From NCBI GenBank assembly GCA_963756495.1, contig CAVWNS010000014.1, positions 744,001-808,000 of the forward strand: a DNA stretch of 64,000 nt. Reading direction: 5' to 3'. Source of the stretch: DATFDN01 sp963756495. GTDB lineage: Bacteria > Pseudomonadota > Alphaproteobacteria > Acetobacterales > Acetobacteraceae. The notes under the pieces were generated by a model that was not told the DNA's origin, did not search any database, and worked only from the letters and a program-made list of their open reading frames with translations. This document shows positions 18,718-29,614 of this stretch, piece after piece (position 1 is the stretch's first letter; each line of letters begins with the position of its first letter). A program made the position numbers and the translations under genes.

Positions 18718-20000
18718 CGCCTCTGAAATTCCGGGGCGCAGAGCAGCAGCGCCAGCGCCTCCCGGCGCGAGCCCGCACGGCTCATGGCTTGCAGGGTGGC
18801 AGGGCGGAGCAGCGGGCCGAGCACCGCGTCGGCCAGCGCGGCGGCATCCACCGCGCCGGCGCGATCGGCCACGGCAAAGGCCACATCGATCCGCCGCACC
18901 ATCGCCTCCGGAGCCGCCCAGTCCACGGCACGATCCCCCCAGCCGTCCGGCTGCGGCGCATTCCAGAGCGGCTGGCCCATCAGCCGCAAAATGGGCAGTG
19001 CGGCGGGCGGCGCCTCGGTCACGTCCAGCGCGCGCAGCGTGGCGACCAGATAGTCCAGCGGGGACCGCAGCTTGGTGCCGGGCTGCCAGGCCGCCGGGAC
19101 CCCGACAGCCGCCACGGCGGCCGCGCCGAGGTCGCCGCCGGTGTCGCGCAGCGCGCTTTCGATACGGCGCATCGCCTCCGGCGGGGGATCGTCGGCGACG
19201 AGGTGGCGCGCGAGCTTTTCGGCGAGGTGGCGGTGCGTCGCCGGATGCCGGGCGAGAAAGCCGAGCGCCGCGACGCCCCCCGCCTCACCCTCGGGAAAGC
19301 TCTGGCCCATCAACATCTTCGCCCCCGGTTCGTGGGTGAAAGGGCGGAACCGGTAACCGAGCGGGTCCTGCTTCAGCTCGATCGACCATCCGGTGAGGAT
19401 GCGGGCGAAGCTGGTCACGTCCTGCTGCGTATACCCGGCGGCTGGGCTCACCGTATGCAGTTCCAGGCACTCGCGCGCCAGGTTCTCGTTCAGCCCGCGC
19501 ATGCCGCGCCGGCCGACGGGGCTGTCGGGGCCGACCGAGACGGCGTTGCTCAAGATAGAGCAGCATGGCCGGGTGGCGCATGACGGCGAGAAGCATGTCG
19601 GCGAAGGATCCGGTCACGTGCGGGCGGATCGCCTCCGCCACGAACGGGCCGATCAAGGCGCCATTCAGGCCGCGGTTGGATACGGTGAAGTGGTTGGCCC
19701 AGAACCAGACCAGGCGCTCCCGGAACGGCGTGGCGGTCGTCAGCGCGGCGGTGATGGCGGCGGCGGCGTCGCGCCGGAGCAGCGGGGGCGTGCGGGCCTG
19801 GTCGCGCTCGGGCTTCTGCTCGTTGTCGAAACGGAATGCCTCCAGCGCCTCGGCGAGTGTCGGGACGGGAGCCATGGGGAGCGGGTCGGGCGCCTGCACC
19901 TGGACGCGAAGCCAGGCAGCGGGATCATCGGGAGCGTCTCCTCCGCCGTGCGAGGTCCCAGGCCGAAGCGTACCAGCGCATGCGCCATCCGTAGATCCAT
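18714..20000 (-). pseudogene. DUF1800 family protein, two frameshifts
   Basis: The coding path starts near 20000 (MDLRMAHALVRFGLGPRTAE). It breaks near 19932 (one base missing before DDPAAWLRVQVQAP), continues through RERLVWFWANHFTVSNRG, breaks again near 19547 (one extra base after AMLLYL), and resumes as SNAVSVGPDSP and GLNENLARECLELHTVS to the stop at 18714. WFWANHFTV and NENLARE(C)LELH are hallmark DUF1800 motifs. Corrected length is about 428 residues, usual for the family. The stop overlaps the DUF1501 start (ATGA), the standard arrangement. The function of the pair is unknown. It is divergent from fusA across 208 bases. The start codon is the weakest part of the call, as no clear ribosome site is visible. 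Confidence 0.78.
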
Positions 20001-20208
20001 GCTGGCATTCTAGGACGGGATGTCGAATCCTTCAGTGACAAAGAGCAACGGCGTATGACGGCTCTGCGCGGCCAAACAATCCTTGCAAAAGGGCCGGGGC
20101 CGACGCACATGAACGGCCGTAATAGGCCGGTTGCTCGACAGCCGGAGACAGCGGGCGCGCGGGGCGAGGAACCCTGCCGCGCCCGTCGTGGTATGGAGAC
20201 CCCGATCA

Positions 20209-22290
20209 ATGCCCGTCACGGACCTCGCACGAATCCGCAATATCGGCATCACCGCGCATATCGACGCGGGCAAGACGACGACGACGGAGCGCATCCTCTA
20301 CTATACCGGGGTCTCGCACAAGATCGGCGAGGTCCACGACGGCAACACCACGACCGACTACATGGAGCAGGAGCGCGAGCGGGGCATCACCATCACCTCG
20401 GCGGCGGTGACGTGCGAGTGGAAGGACCACCGCATCAATATCATCGACACCCCCGGCCACATCGACTTCAACATCGAGGTCAATCGCAGCCTGCGCGTGC
20501 TGGACGGCGCGATCTTCATCATTGAGGGCGTCGCCGGCGTGCAGCCGCAGTCGGAGACCAACTGGCGTCTCGCCGACCGCTACAACGTCCCGCGCGTCAT
20601 CTTCATCAACAAGCTCGACCGCACCGGCGCCGATTTCTACCGCGCCTTTGCCACCCTGAAGGAGAAGCTCGACATCGTCGCGCTGCCCCTGCAGCTGCCG
20701 ATCGGGATCGAGGACAAATTTATCGGCGTGGTCGATCTGGTGGAGATGAAGGGCATCGTCTGGGAAGGCGGCGAGCTGGGCGCCAAGTACCACGACGAGC
20801 CGATCCCGGCCGACCTGCTGGAGGCCGCGCAGGAGCACCGCCAGACCCTGCTGGATACCGCCTTATCGGTCGATGACGCGGCGATGGAAGAGTATTTCAA
20901 CGACGGCGACGTCTCGGTCGAGACGCTGAAGCGCTGCATCAAGGCGGGCACCATCTCGGGGGCCTTCCGCCCGGTGCTATGCGGCACGGCGTTCAAGAAC
21001 AAGGGCGTGCAGCCGCTGCTCGACGCCGTGCTGGACTACCTGCCGAGCCCGATCGACGTGCCCGGTATCGCGGTCGCGGCCGAGGAGGGCGAGGACGAGA
21101 CCGTCGAGCGCCGGCGCATCAAGGCCAACCCCGACGCGCCGTTCGCCGGCCTCGCGTTCAAGATCATCAACGACAAGTACGGCACGCTGACCTTCGTGCG
21201 CGTCTATGCCGGCACGCTGAAGTCGGGCGACATGGTGCAGAACACGACGCGCCAGCACCGCGAGCGCATCGGGCGCATGTTCCAGATGCACGCCGACAAG
21301 CGCCAGGAGATCAAGGAGGTGATCGCCGGCGACATCGCCGCCTTCGTCGGCCTGAAGGACACCGGCACCGGCGACACGCTGGCCTCCCAGGACGATCCGG
21401 TGGTGCTGGAGCGCATGGCCTTCCCGGTGCCGGTCATCGACATCTCGGTCGAGCCGAAGACCAAGGAAGCGGTCGAGAAGATGACGCTCGGCCTGCAAAA
21501 GCTGGCCGGCGAGGACCCGAGCCTGCGGCTGCGCACCGACCAGGAGACCGGACAGACCATCCTGTCTGGCATGGGCGAGCTGCATCTGGAGATCATCATC
21601 GACCGCCTGCGGCGCGAGTACAGCGTCGATGCCAATGTGGGAGCGCCGCAGGTCGCCTATCGCGAGACCATCTCGCGCCCGCATACCGAGACCTACACCC
21701 ACAAAAAGCAGACCGGCGGGTCCGGCCAGTATGCCGAGGTGAAGATCATCTTCGAGCCGCTGGAGCGCAACGCCGGCGTGCAGTTCGAGAACGACGTGGT
21801 CGGCGGCTCGGTGCCGCGCGAGTACATCCCGGCCGTCGAGAAGGGCATCAAGAATCAGGCCGACACGGGCGTGCTGGCGGGCTTTCCGACCGTGGACTTC
21901 AAGGCCTCGCTGGTGGACGGCAAGTACCACGACGTGGATAGCTCGGCGCTCGCCTTCGAGATCGCCGCCAAGGCCTGCTTCCGCGACGGGATGAAAAAGG
22001 CCGGCCCGATCATCCTGGAGCCGGTGATGGACGTCGAGGTGACCACGCCCCAGGATCACGTGGGCGACGTCGTGGGCGACCTGAACCGTCGGCGGGGCAT
22101 GATCCAGAACCAGGAAAGCTCGGGCTCCACCGTGATCGTGCGGGCCCATGTTCCCCTTAAGGAGATGTTCGGCTATATCTCCCATCTTCGCAGCATGACC
22201 AAGGGGCGCGCCTCCTTCACCATGCAGTTCCATCACTACGACCCGGTGCCGCGCAACATCGCGGACGAGATCATGGCGAAAAGCGCCTGA
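20209..22290 (+). CDS. fusA: Elongation factor G
   Basis: The 693-residue GTPase drives ribosomal translocation. G1 AHIDAGKTTTTE lies at residues 16-27, the switch I region GITITSAA near 59, G3 DTPGH at 80-84 and G4 NKLD at 134-137, followed by the usual domains II-V ending MAKSA. The length equals canonical EF-G and all GTPase residues are present. The ATG at 20209 (MPVTDLARIRNIGITAHIDA) is set by the conserved N-terminus; GGAG lies ten bases upstream. It is not in a str operon: no rpsL, rpsG or tuf is nearby, so this could be a relocated single copy or a second copy. It overlaps the next small gene (TGATG). Confidence 0.95.
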   Translation: MPVTDLARIRNIGITAHIDAGKTTTTERILYYTGVSHKIGEVHDGNTTTDYMEQERERGITITSAAVTCEWKDHRINIIDTPGHIDFNIEVNRSLRVLDGAIFIIEGVAGVQPQSETNWRLADRYNVPRVIFINKLDRTGADFYRAFATLKEKLDIVALPLQLPIGIEDKFIGVVDLVEMKGIVWEGGELGAKYHDEPIPADLLEAAQEHRQTLLDTALSVDDAAMEEYFNDGDVSVETLKRCIKAGTISGAFRPVLCGTAFKNKGVQPLLDAVLDYLPSPIDVPGIAVAAEEGEDETVERRRIKANPDAPFAGLAFKIINDKYGTLTFVRVYAGTLKSGDMVQNTTRQHRERIGRMFQMHADKRQEIKEVIAGDIAAFVGLKDTGTGDTLASQDDPVVLERMAFPVPVIDISVEPKTKEAVEKMTLGLQKLAGEDPSLRLRTDQETGQTILSGMGELHLEIIIDRLRREYSVDANVGAPQVAYRETISRPHTETYTHKKQTGGSGQYAEVKIIFEPLERNAGVQFENDVVGGSVPREYIPAVEKGIKNQADTGVLAGFPTVDFKASLVDGKYHDVDSSALAFEIAAKACFRDGMKKAGPIILEPVMDVEVTTPQDHVGDVVGDLNRRRGMIQNQESSGSTVIVRAHVPLKEMFGYISHLRSMTKGRASFTMQFHHYDPVPRNIADEIMAKSA

Positions 22291-22634
22291 TGGCGGCCGG
22301 AATTGAGATGTCCTCGCCCCGTCTCCACTGGATGCGGGGGCGCATCGAGCAGGGATCGGGCATCGGCCGGACCCTGGAATGGGTCGGACTGGACGACGCG
22401 GGCGAGGCCATCGCGCGCGTGGTCCGTCTGAAGGGCCCCGTCTGGGCGAACTGGCGGCAATACCGGGCCGTCGCGCTCGACGAGGACGCCAAGGTGATCG
22501 AACTCCGCCCTATCCCGCCCGACGGCGCCGGCTGGCTCGCCTGCATCGGCGCGCGCGTGGTCGGCCGCGCCGCGCTGCCTCTGCAGGCCGTCCGCACGGC
22601 GGAGGCGGCGCTGGCCGGCGGGGGCGGGGACTGA
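22290..22634 (+). CDS. Small conserved-looking hypothetical protein downstream of fusA
   Basis: I do not recognise the family. The 114-residue product begins at an ATG that shares a base with the fusA stop (TGATG), so translational coupling is likely. A second start, MSSPRLHWMRG, lies six codons later. The protein is soluble, with WVGLDDAGEAIARVVRLKG and VWANWRQYRAVALDEDAKVI segments suggesting a small beta-rich fold, and a Gly-rich tail. Codon use is strongly G/C at third positions like fusA, which supports real coding. A hairpin with a T-run follows 37 bases after the stop and would end the fusA transcript. A role linked to translation is only suggested by position. Confidence 0.6.
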   Translation: MAAGIEMSSPRLHWMRGRIEQGSGIGRTLEWVGLDDAGEAIARVVRLKGPVWANWRQYRAVALDEDAKVIELRPIPPDGAGWLACIGARVVGRAALPLQAVRTAEAALAGGGGD

Positions 22635-22654
22635 CGACATTCCCAGACCTGCGT

Positions 22655-22692
22655 TGTACAAAACGAACTCGCGGCAAAGCCGCTTTTGTACA
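22655..22692 (+). terminator. Probable intrinsic terminator within a longer inverted repeat
   Basis: A GCGGC-AAA-GCCGC hairpin (22671-22683) is followed directly by TTTT, the classic intrinsic terminator layout for the fusA transcript. Around it a second pair of arms, TGTACAAAA (22655-22663) and TTTTGTACA (22684-22692), is perfectly complementary, leaving a seven-base bulge on the left. The outer arms make the structure partly symmetrical, so it could also act as an operator for the downstream NCS2 permease. Confidence 0.6.
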
Positions 22693-22816
22693 GCGGTCAT
22701 TAACAATCTGTTCAGTCCTGGGGCGCTGAGGCCGCGCGACCTGGGTCCCGCGCCGTCGCCTATCTCTGATCAGCCTGACTTGCCATGCTGCCCAGGCGCT
22801 CCCAGGAGACGAACGC

Positions 22817-24136
22817 ATGGCCGGGTATTTCCCCCGATGGACGCTAAAGCCGGCCGGTGAGGTCGCTCCGGACGAGCGGCTGGCCTGGCCGCAGACCCTC
22901 GTCCTGGGCATCCAGCACGTCGTGGCCATGTTCGGCTCGACCGCGTTGGCGCCGATCCTCATGGGCTTCGATCCGAACACGGCCATCTTCTTCTCGGGCA
23001 TCGGAACGCTGATCTTCTTCGTTCTCACCGCCGGGCGCCTGCCGAGCTATCTCGGGTCGAGCTTCGCCTTCATCGCCGTCGTGATCGCCGCGACCGGCTA
23101 TCCAGGGACCGGGCACAACCCGAACATTCCCGTGGCACTCGGGGGCATCCTCGCCTGCGGCATCGTCTATGCGCTGATCGGCGTCATCGTCCAGGTGTCC
23201 GGAACCGCCTGGGTCGAGACGCTCATGCCGCCCGTCGTGACCGGCGCCATCGTCGCCGCGATCGGGCTCAACCTCGCCCCCGTCGCGGTGAAGGACATCT
23301 CGGGATCGGGGTTCGACACCATCATCGGCCTGGGCACCACGCTGGCCGTGGCGCTGATCGCCGTCTATGGACGCGGCCTCGCCCGCCCGCTGCCGATCCT
23401 GCTCGGCGCCATCTGCGGCTATCTTGTCTACCTCGTCGGCACCAACCTGCTTGGCTTCGGCAAGCCGATCGATTTCTCCGGCCTGGGCGCGGCCGCGTGG
23501 GTCGGCCTGCCCCGTTTCACCCATCCGGTCTTCACCGTATCCGCCACCGTCCTGATCGCACCCATCGCCATCATCCTGGTGGCCGAGAATCTCGGCCATC
23601 TGAAGGCGCTCTCGGCGATGACCGGGCGCAACTTCGATCCGCTGATCGGCCGCGCCTTCCTCGCCGACGCCATCGCCACCATCGTCTCCGCGCTTGGCGG
23701 CGGCACCGGCGTGACCACCTACGCCGAGAACATCGGCGTCATGGCGGTGACGCGCATCTACTCGACGCTCGTGTTCGTGGTCGCGGCCTGCGTCGCCGTC
23801 CTGCTCGGGTTCTCGCCCAAGTTCGGGGCATTGATCCTGACGCTCCCGGTGCCCGTGATCGGCGGCTTGGCGCTGGTCCTGTTCGGGCTGATCGCGGCGA
23901 CGGGCGGGCGCATCTGGGTGCTGAACCGCGTCGATTTCTCGCGGGCGCGCAACCTGATCACCGCGGCGGTGGCCCTGACCGCCGGCGCCGGCGACTTCAC
24001 CCTCCGGTTCGGCGGCTTCACCCTGGGCGGCATCGGAACGGCGACGTTCGGCGCGATCGGGCTGTACCATCTGCTGCGCCGCAAGGAGTGGGCGGGCGAG
24101 GAGGTCAGCCCGGCCGACGCGGCGATCGGCGACTGA
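22817..24136 (+). CDS. Uracil/xanthine permease, NCS2 family
   Basis: The 439-residue inner-membrane protein has about 14 hydrophobic segments. Typical NCS2 features are QTLVLGIQHVVAMFGSTALA at the N-terminus, SSFAFIAVV, an AENLGHLKALSAMTG segment with the substrate-binding acidic residue, and GGTGVTTYAENIGVMAVTRI. The overall pattern is closest to the uracil:H+ symporters UraA and RutG, importing a pyrimidine base with a proton. AGGAGA precedes the ATG at 22817. It stands alone, with no rut or pyrimidine salvage genes adjacent, and is separated from fusA by a terminator-like hairpin and an AT-rich stretch that may hold its promoter. The substrate could equally be another nucleobase. Confidence 0.87.
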   Translation: MAGYFPRWTLKPAGEVAPDERLAWPQTLVLGIQHVVAMFGSTALAPILMGFDPNTAIFFSGIGTLIFFVLTAGRLPSYLGSSFAFIAVVIAATGYPGTGHNPNIPVALGGILACGIVYALIGVIVQVSGTAWVETLMPPVVTGAIVAAIGLNLAPVAVKDISGSGFDTIIGLGTTLAVALIAVYGRGLARPLPILLGAICGYLVYLVGTNLLGFGKPIDFSGLGAAAWVGLPRFTHPVFTVSATVLIAPIAIILVAENLGHLKALSAMTGRNFDPLIGRAFLADAIATIVSALGGGTGVTTYAENIGVMAVTRIYSTLVFVVAACVAVLLGFSPKFGALILTLPVPVIGGLALVLFGLIAATGGRIWVLNRVDFSRARNLITAAVALTAGAGDFTLRFGGFTLGGIGTATFGAIGLYHLLRRKEWAGEEVSPADAAIGD

Positions 24137-24301
24137 CGCTCTGCGCGGAGCCGCCCCTGCCGTCGCCGGCTCCAACGACGCGTTCTTGACCACGGCCCGC
24201 CAACGCACGCCCCTCTGCCGCGTTGTCCCCCTGGCAGCCGTTCCCCGCACGCCGGGGCAGGGCCGCATCCCCGCGACATGACAACAGACGGAGCCCCCAC
24301 G

Positions 24302-26428
<2,127 letters not shown>

Positions 26429-26451
26429 CCGGCGCCTGATCTCCTTCTCTC

Positions 26452-26474
26452 GTGCGGGCTACGGCGTTCACACA
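26452..26474 (-). repeat. Short dispersed repeat, inverted copy (TGTGAAnnnCGTAGCCC)
   Basis: Read on the minus strand this gives TGTGTGAACGCCGTAGCCCG. The same motif occurs on the plus strand at 26546-26570 (TGTGAATTTCGTAGCCCGC followed by AAAGGG) and at 26810-26832 (TGTGAACTCCGTAGCCCAAA followed by GGG). The CCC...GGG ends of the plus-strand copies could form small hairpins. Three copies within 400 bases flank the REP-like pair. Confidence 0.55.
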
Positions 26475-26497
26475 TCTCCCTGGCGCCGAAATAGCTC

Positions 26498-26521
26498 CTC
26501 TCCCCCCGGAACGGGGGAGAG
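26498..26521. terminator. Hairpin, probable bidirectional terminator after katE
   Basis: CTCTCCCCC (26498-26506) and GGGGGAGAG (26513-26521) are perfect complements with a six-base loop. The hairpin lies about 70 bases after the katE stop. There is no T-run, so termination strength is uncertain; such hairpins are frequent at 3' ends in high-GC genomes. Confidence 0.5.
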
Positions 26522-26650
26522 GGAAAGGATGGAGGCAGTCTGATCTGTGAATTTCGTAGCCCGCAAAGGGCGGTTGGTATTACCTGCCGCCAGCAAGAGC
26601 AATAACACCGCGCGTTTGGTTGCGCTCAACCCGTCCCAAAGAGGCTGCCC

Positions 26651-26731
26651 TCCCGTCATTCCCGCGGAAGCGGGAATCCAGGCGTGCCACACCATTTTGC
26701 CAGTCGCCTGGACCCCCGCTTCCGCGGGGGA
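26651..26731. repeat. Pair of REP-like palindromes in inverted orientation (BIME-like)
   Basis: Unit 1 has ATTCCCGC-GGAA-GCGGGAAT (26658-26677) followed by CCAGGCG. After a 21-base spacer, unit 2 reads CGCCTGG (26706-26712) then CCCCCGC-TTCC-GCGGGGG (26713-26730). Unit 2 is the reverse complement of unit 1 with small changes. This is the widespread CATTCCCGC(n)GCGGGAATC type of repetitive extragenic palindrome arranged as a two-unit mosaic. Confidence 0.75.
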
Positions 26732-26906
26732 AGCGGCAGTTTCCGGGACGGAGGCCGCTAATCCCTGAAAACACATTGGCAAGCCACCCGAAAGATCATT
26801 TCGCACTTGTGTGAACTCCGTAGCCCAAAGGGGGAGGCGAAGAAGGCCTGAAGGACTCCGCTTCCCTTGCGGGCGAGGAAAGATCGGGAATCAGGCCCCG
26901 CCAGTC

Positions 26907-28031
26907 TCAGAGCGCGAGCTTGACACCGGTGCGCTCGACGAAATCCTCGTTGATCGCGATCCCAAGGCCGGGGCCGGTGGGCACCGCCACGCATCCGCTC
27001 GCGTCCGGGCGCAGCGCCTCCCGCAAAAGCTCGTCGCGCGCCGGATTGGGTGAGATGTCCACTTCCAGCGGGGCGGCATCGTATTCGCCGTGGCGCTCCT
27101 CGTAATCCGGGCGCGAGGCGAGCAGGTGCAGGGTGGCGACGCGCATCACCTGGCCGTCGAAGCAGTGCGGGATCAGGCGCACGCCGAACGCCTCGCACAG
27201 GGCGAACAGGTGCAGCATGGCGGCGAACCCGCCATGGCCGACGAGATCGGGCTGGATGATGTCCATCATCCGGCCGGCGACGACATCCTGGAGCGTCGCG
27301 ATTGTCATGGTTTCGCCGCCGGCGATCGGCACGGGAAGGCGCTGGCGCAGCTCGCGGTAGGCTTCGGGATAACGGTTGCTCACCGGCTCCTCGAACCAGG
27401 AGATGCGCTCCGGGCGCCGAAGGTTGCGGATCAGCCGCGTCGCGCCCGCCGGATCGAGGATGCGGTTGGCGTCGATGGCGAGATCGACGTTCGCAGGCAC
27501 TGCATCGAGCACGCGCTCCACCCAGGCGGCGTCGATATCGGGAGGATGCCAGCCCACCTTCATCTTGATGTGGCGGAAGCCCAGGCGCATCGCGGCTTCC
27601 GCCTCGGCCACCGCCGCGCCCGCCACGTCCGTATCCTCGCTGGCGTTCTGCAAGGACGCGTAGCAGGGCTGGGCCGCGCGATGCGCGCCCCCGAGCAGGG
27701 TGGCGAGGCTCATCCCCGCCGCCTTGCCGCGGATATCGGCAAGCGCGATGTCGATGCCGGCGGCGATGCGCGGGCCGAGCGGGGAAAGCGCGCGCAGCAG
27801 CTTGGAGGCGACCAGCGGATCGCGACCGAGCAGCGCCGCGCGCGCCTCGCGCAAATGCGCGGCGTTGGCATCGTTGCGGGAATTGCCGATCTCGCCCCAG
27901 CCGATCAGGCCCTCGTCGGTGTCGACGCGCACCAGCAGCGTCGTGCGATGCGTCTTCAATCCTTGCGCGTCGCCATAGCGCTTGGCGAGCGCGTGACGGA
28001 GCAGCGTGAACCCGACTTCGCTGATCTTCAT
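26907..28031 (-). CDS. Mandelate racemase/muconate-lactonizing enzyme family protein (enolase superfamily)
   Basis: The 374-residue product has an N-terminal capping domain (MKISEVGFTLLRHALAKRYG) and a C-terminal barrel. The catalytic motif KMK lies at 156-158 in RHIKMKVGW. The metal ligands read Asp188 (IDAN), Glu214 (WFEEP) and Glu240 (AGGE), and LIPHCFDG may supply a catalytic His. Members abstract the alpha proton of a carboxylate, acting as acid-sugar dehydratases, racemases or cycloisomerases. The specificity is not readable. The start at 28031 has GGGAGG upstream, and an upstream in-frame ATG would add a non-family leader. It is monocistronic or co-transcribed with the acetyltransferase gene 31 bases upstream. 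Confidence 0.87.
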   Translation of the reverse strand: MKISEVGFTLLRHALAKRYGDAQGLKTHRTTLLVRVDTDEGLIGWGEIGNSRNDANAAHLREARAALLGRDPLVASKLLRALSPLGPRIAAGIDIALADIRGKAAGMSLATLLGGAHRAAQPCYASLQNASEDTDVAGAAVAEAEAAMRLGFRHIKMKVGWHPPDIDAAWVERVLDAVPANVDLAIDANRILDPAGATRLIRNLRRPERISWFEEPVSNRYPEAYRELRQRLPVPIAGGETMTIATLQDVVAGRMMDIIQPDLVGHGGFAAMLHLFALCEAFGVRLIPHCFDGQVMRVATLHLLASRPDYEERHGEYDAAPLEVDISPNPARDELLREALRPDASGCVAVPTGPGLGIAINEDFVERTGVKLAL

Positions 28032-28062
28032 GGTGCCTGCCTCCCGGTTTCGCCGGCCAATT

Positions 28063-29253
28063 TCAGGCCGCCGTCGGCTCAACGCCGCGCAGCCGTTTCA
28101 CCTGCTCCCACACCGTTCGCATCGCCCGCTCGCCCCGCGTCATCGGCGTCGGGCTCTGCACCAGCAGATAGACCAGCTCCGGCCCAGGCTGGCCCAGGTT
28201 CGACTTGTAGCGATACGCGCCGGCCATGAAGTCGTAGACGCGCGCGCCCTCGTCGGCATGGCGCTGGATGCACAGCGCGTGGCTGACCAGCCCCGGCTTC
28301 AGCCGCGCATCCGCTTCCGTGCGCAAGCCGGTCACGAACGCCAGGACTTGCCCGCGCAGCACCAGATTGAGCACGTAGCCGACCGGCTCCTCCCCTGCCG
28401 TCACCCGTGCCAGCTCCACCGTGCTGCGCGGAACGCAGCGCTCCACCAGCCGGCGAACGAAGGCGGCGAAAAACGGGAACGCGAAGCCCCCCGGCTCGCC
28501 GCGCGCCTGCCACTGGCTCTGGTGCAGCGTGGCCAACTCGTCGAGCCACCCCAGTGCCGTCGCCGCGTCCGGCGCGCGGACCGCCGACAATGCTCCGCGC
28601 TCCTCGTAGAATCGCATGGCGCGGCGGACCTGTTGGCGCGTGTTGGCGCTCAGCGTCTCCAGGTACGGCGTGCCGGCGGCGCGCACCGCGTCCAGGTCCA
28701 CCCGCCAGGACGGCTTGCGCGACACGGTACGCGCCAGCGCGCCGGGCGGGATCAGCGCCGCCCCGCGCCCCGCCTCGATGTCCTTGATGTGCAGCTCGTC
28801 GAAGCGGTGTCGGTCGATGCGACGGCCGAGCAGCCACGTGGCGGCCGCGCCCTCGGCCTGCCCGGCCCAGGCGCGGTCCACCAGGAAGCCGTTGTACTCG
28901 TGCGCGATCACGTCGATCTCTGCGCGGCCGGTGGCGTGCAGATGCAAGCCCCGCACCCGGATCGCCCCGCCCGCCTCGCGCCGCAGGCGCGGCACCAGCA
29001 GGCCCAGCAGCACCAGCGCGCCGCCGGCCTCGCCCACCAGCACCAGCGGCGGCGCGTCCAGCCCGGCGATCCACGCGCCCATCCAGTCCCAGCTCAGGAA
29101 GAAGGTGATGTCCGCGCGTGCCTCCAGGTCGCGCCACAGCAGGCCCAGCTCCTCGGCCGAGAGCCCGGTCTGCACATGAAAGCGCACTTGTGGCGCGGCG
29201 CGACTAGTCTCGGACCCAGGTGACACGGCCAGGCTTTCGCGCTGAGATGGCAT
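28063..29253 (-). CDS. GNAT-family acyltransferase, CelD/BcsL (FemAB-like)
   Basis: The 396-residue protein has the Acetyltransf_6 type fold. The C-terminal domain contains YLETLSANTRQQVRRAMRFY, a DELATLHQSQWQARGEPGGF helix, and VGYVLNLVLRGQVLAFVTG followed by GLVSHALCIQRHADEGARVYDF. This is the typical CelD/BcsL pattern found in cellulose or exopolysaccharide loci and in FemAB-like proteins. It probably transfers an acyl group to a glycan or amine at the cytoplasmic side. I took the ATG at 29253 (MPSQRESLAVSP); the region just upstream is shared with the divergent EthD gene and the ribosome site is weak, so a later start is possible. No polysaccharide genes are adjacent. Confidence 0.78.
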   Translation of the reverse strand: MPSQRESLAVSPGSETSRAAPQVRFHVQTGLSAEELGLLWRDLEARADITFFLSWDWMGAWIAGLDAPPLVLVGEAGGALVLLGLLVPRLRREAGGAIRVRGLHLHATGRAEIDVIAHEYNGFLVDRAWAGQAEGAAATWLLGRRIDRHRFDELHIKDIEAGRGAALIPPGALARTVSRKPSWRVDLDAVRAAGTPYLETLSANTRQQVRRAMRFYEERGALSAVRAPDAATALGWLDELATLHQSQWQARGEPGGFAFPFFAAFVRRLVERCVPRSTVELARVTAGEEPVGYVLNLVLRGQVLAFVTGLRTEADARLKPGLVSHALCIQRHADEGARVYDFMAGAYRYKSNLGQPGPELVYLLVQSPTPMTRGERAMRTVWEQVKRLRGVEPTAA

Positions 29254-29272
29254 ATCGATCGGAGGGTCCCCC

Positions 29273-29614
29273 GTGATCAAGATGTTGTCGCTGCTGGCCC
29301 GCAAGCCGGAGCTGTCGCACGAGGCCTTCGTCCGGCACTGGAAGGATATCCACGGCCCGCTCGCCCTCGGCGTTCCCGGCGTGCGCCGCTACGTGCAGTC
29401 GCACATCGCCGGCACGCGCACGCGCGCCGACATCCCCGAGGCCGAGGTCGAGATCGACGGCATCGCCGAGCTTTGGTACGACGACGAGGCGGCGATGCGC
29501 GCCTCGGCGGCGACGCCCGAGGCGCAGCGCCTCTACGCCGACGGCGCGCTGTTCATCGGGCGCATCAAGACCTTCGTCATCGACGAGCAGGAGATCATTC
29601 CGCGGCAGGGCTGA
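29273..29614 (+). CDS. EthD-domain protein (dimeric alpha/beta barrel)
   Basis: The 113-residue product begins MIKMLSLLARKPELSHEAFVRHWKDIHGPL when read from a GTG at 29273. The GTG has GGAGG at 29261-29265, a seven-base spacing; the ATG three codons later would be spaced less well. The motif F..HW...HGPL is the EthD/stress-response dimeric barrel signature, and the C-terminus FIGRIKTFVIDEQEII fits the last strand. EthD proteins accompany cytochrome P450 and other degradative oxygenase systems, often with an unclear direct role. It is divergent from the acetyltransferase gene with only 19 bases between, and its 3' end overlaps the convergent cysteine-dioxygenase-like gene by 20 bases. Confidence 0.82.
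   Translation: MIKMLSLLARKPELSHEAFVRHWKDIHGPLALGVPGVRRYVQSHIAGTRTRADIPEAEVEIDGIAELWYDDEAAMRASAATPEAQRLYADGALFIGRIKTFVIDEQEIIPRQG

Larger units (their letters stand above)
26429..26906. other. Repeat-rich intergenic region downstream of katE
   Basis: This 478-base stretch holds no convincing gene. It contains a strong hairpin just after katE, a pair of inverted palindromic REP-like units, and three copies of a short TGTGAAnnnCGTAGCCC motif, one inverted. Short open frames here follow the repeats and lack ribosome sites. It separates katE from a convergent enolase-superfamily gene. Confidence 0.65.
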
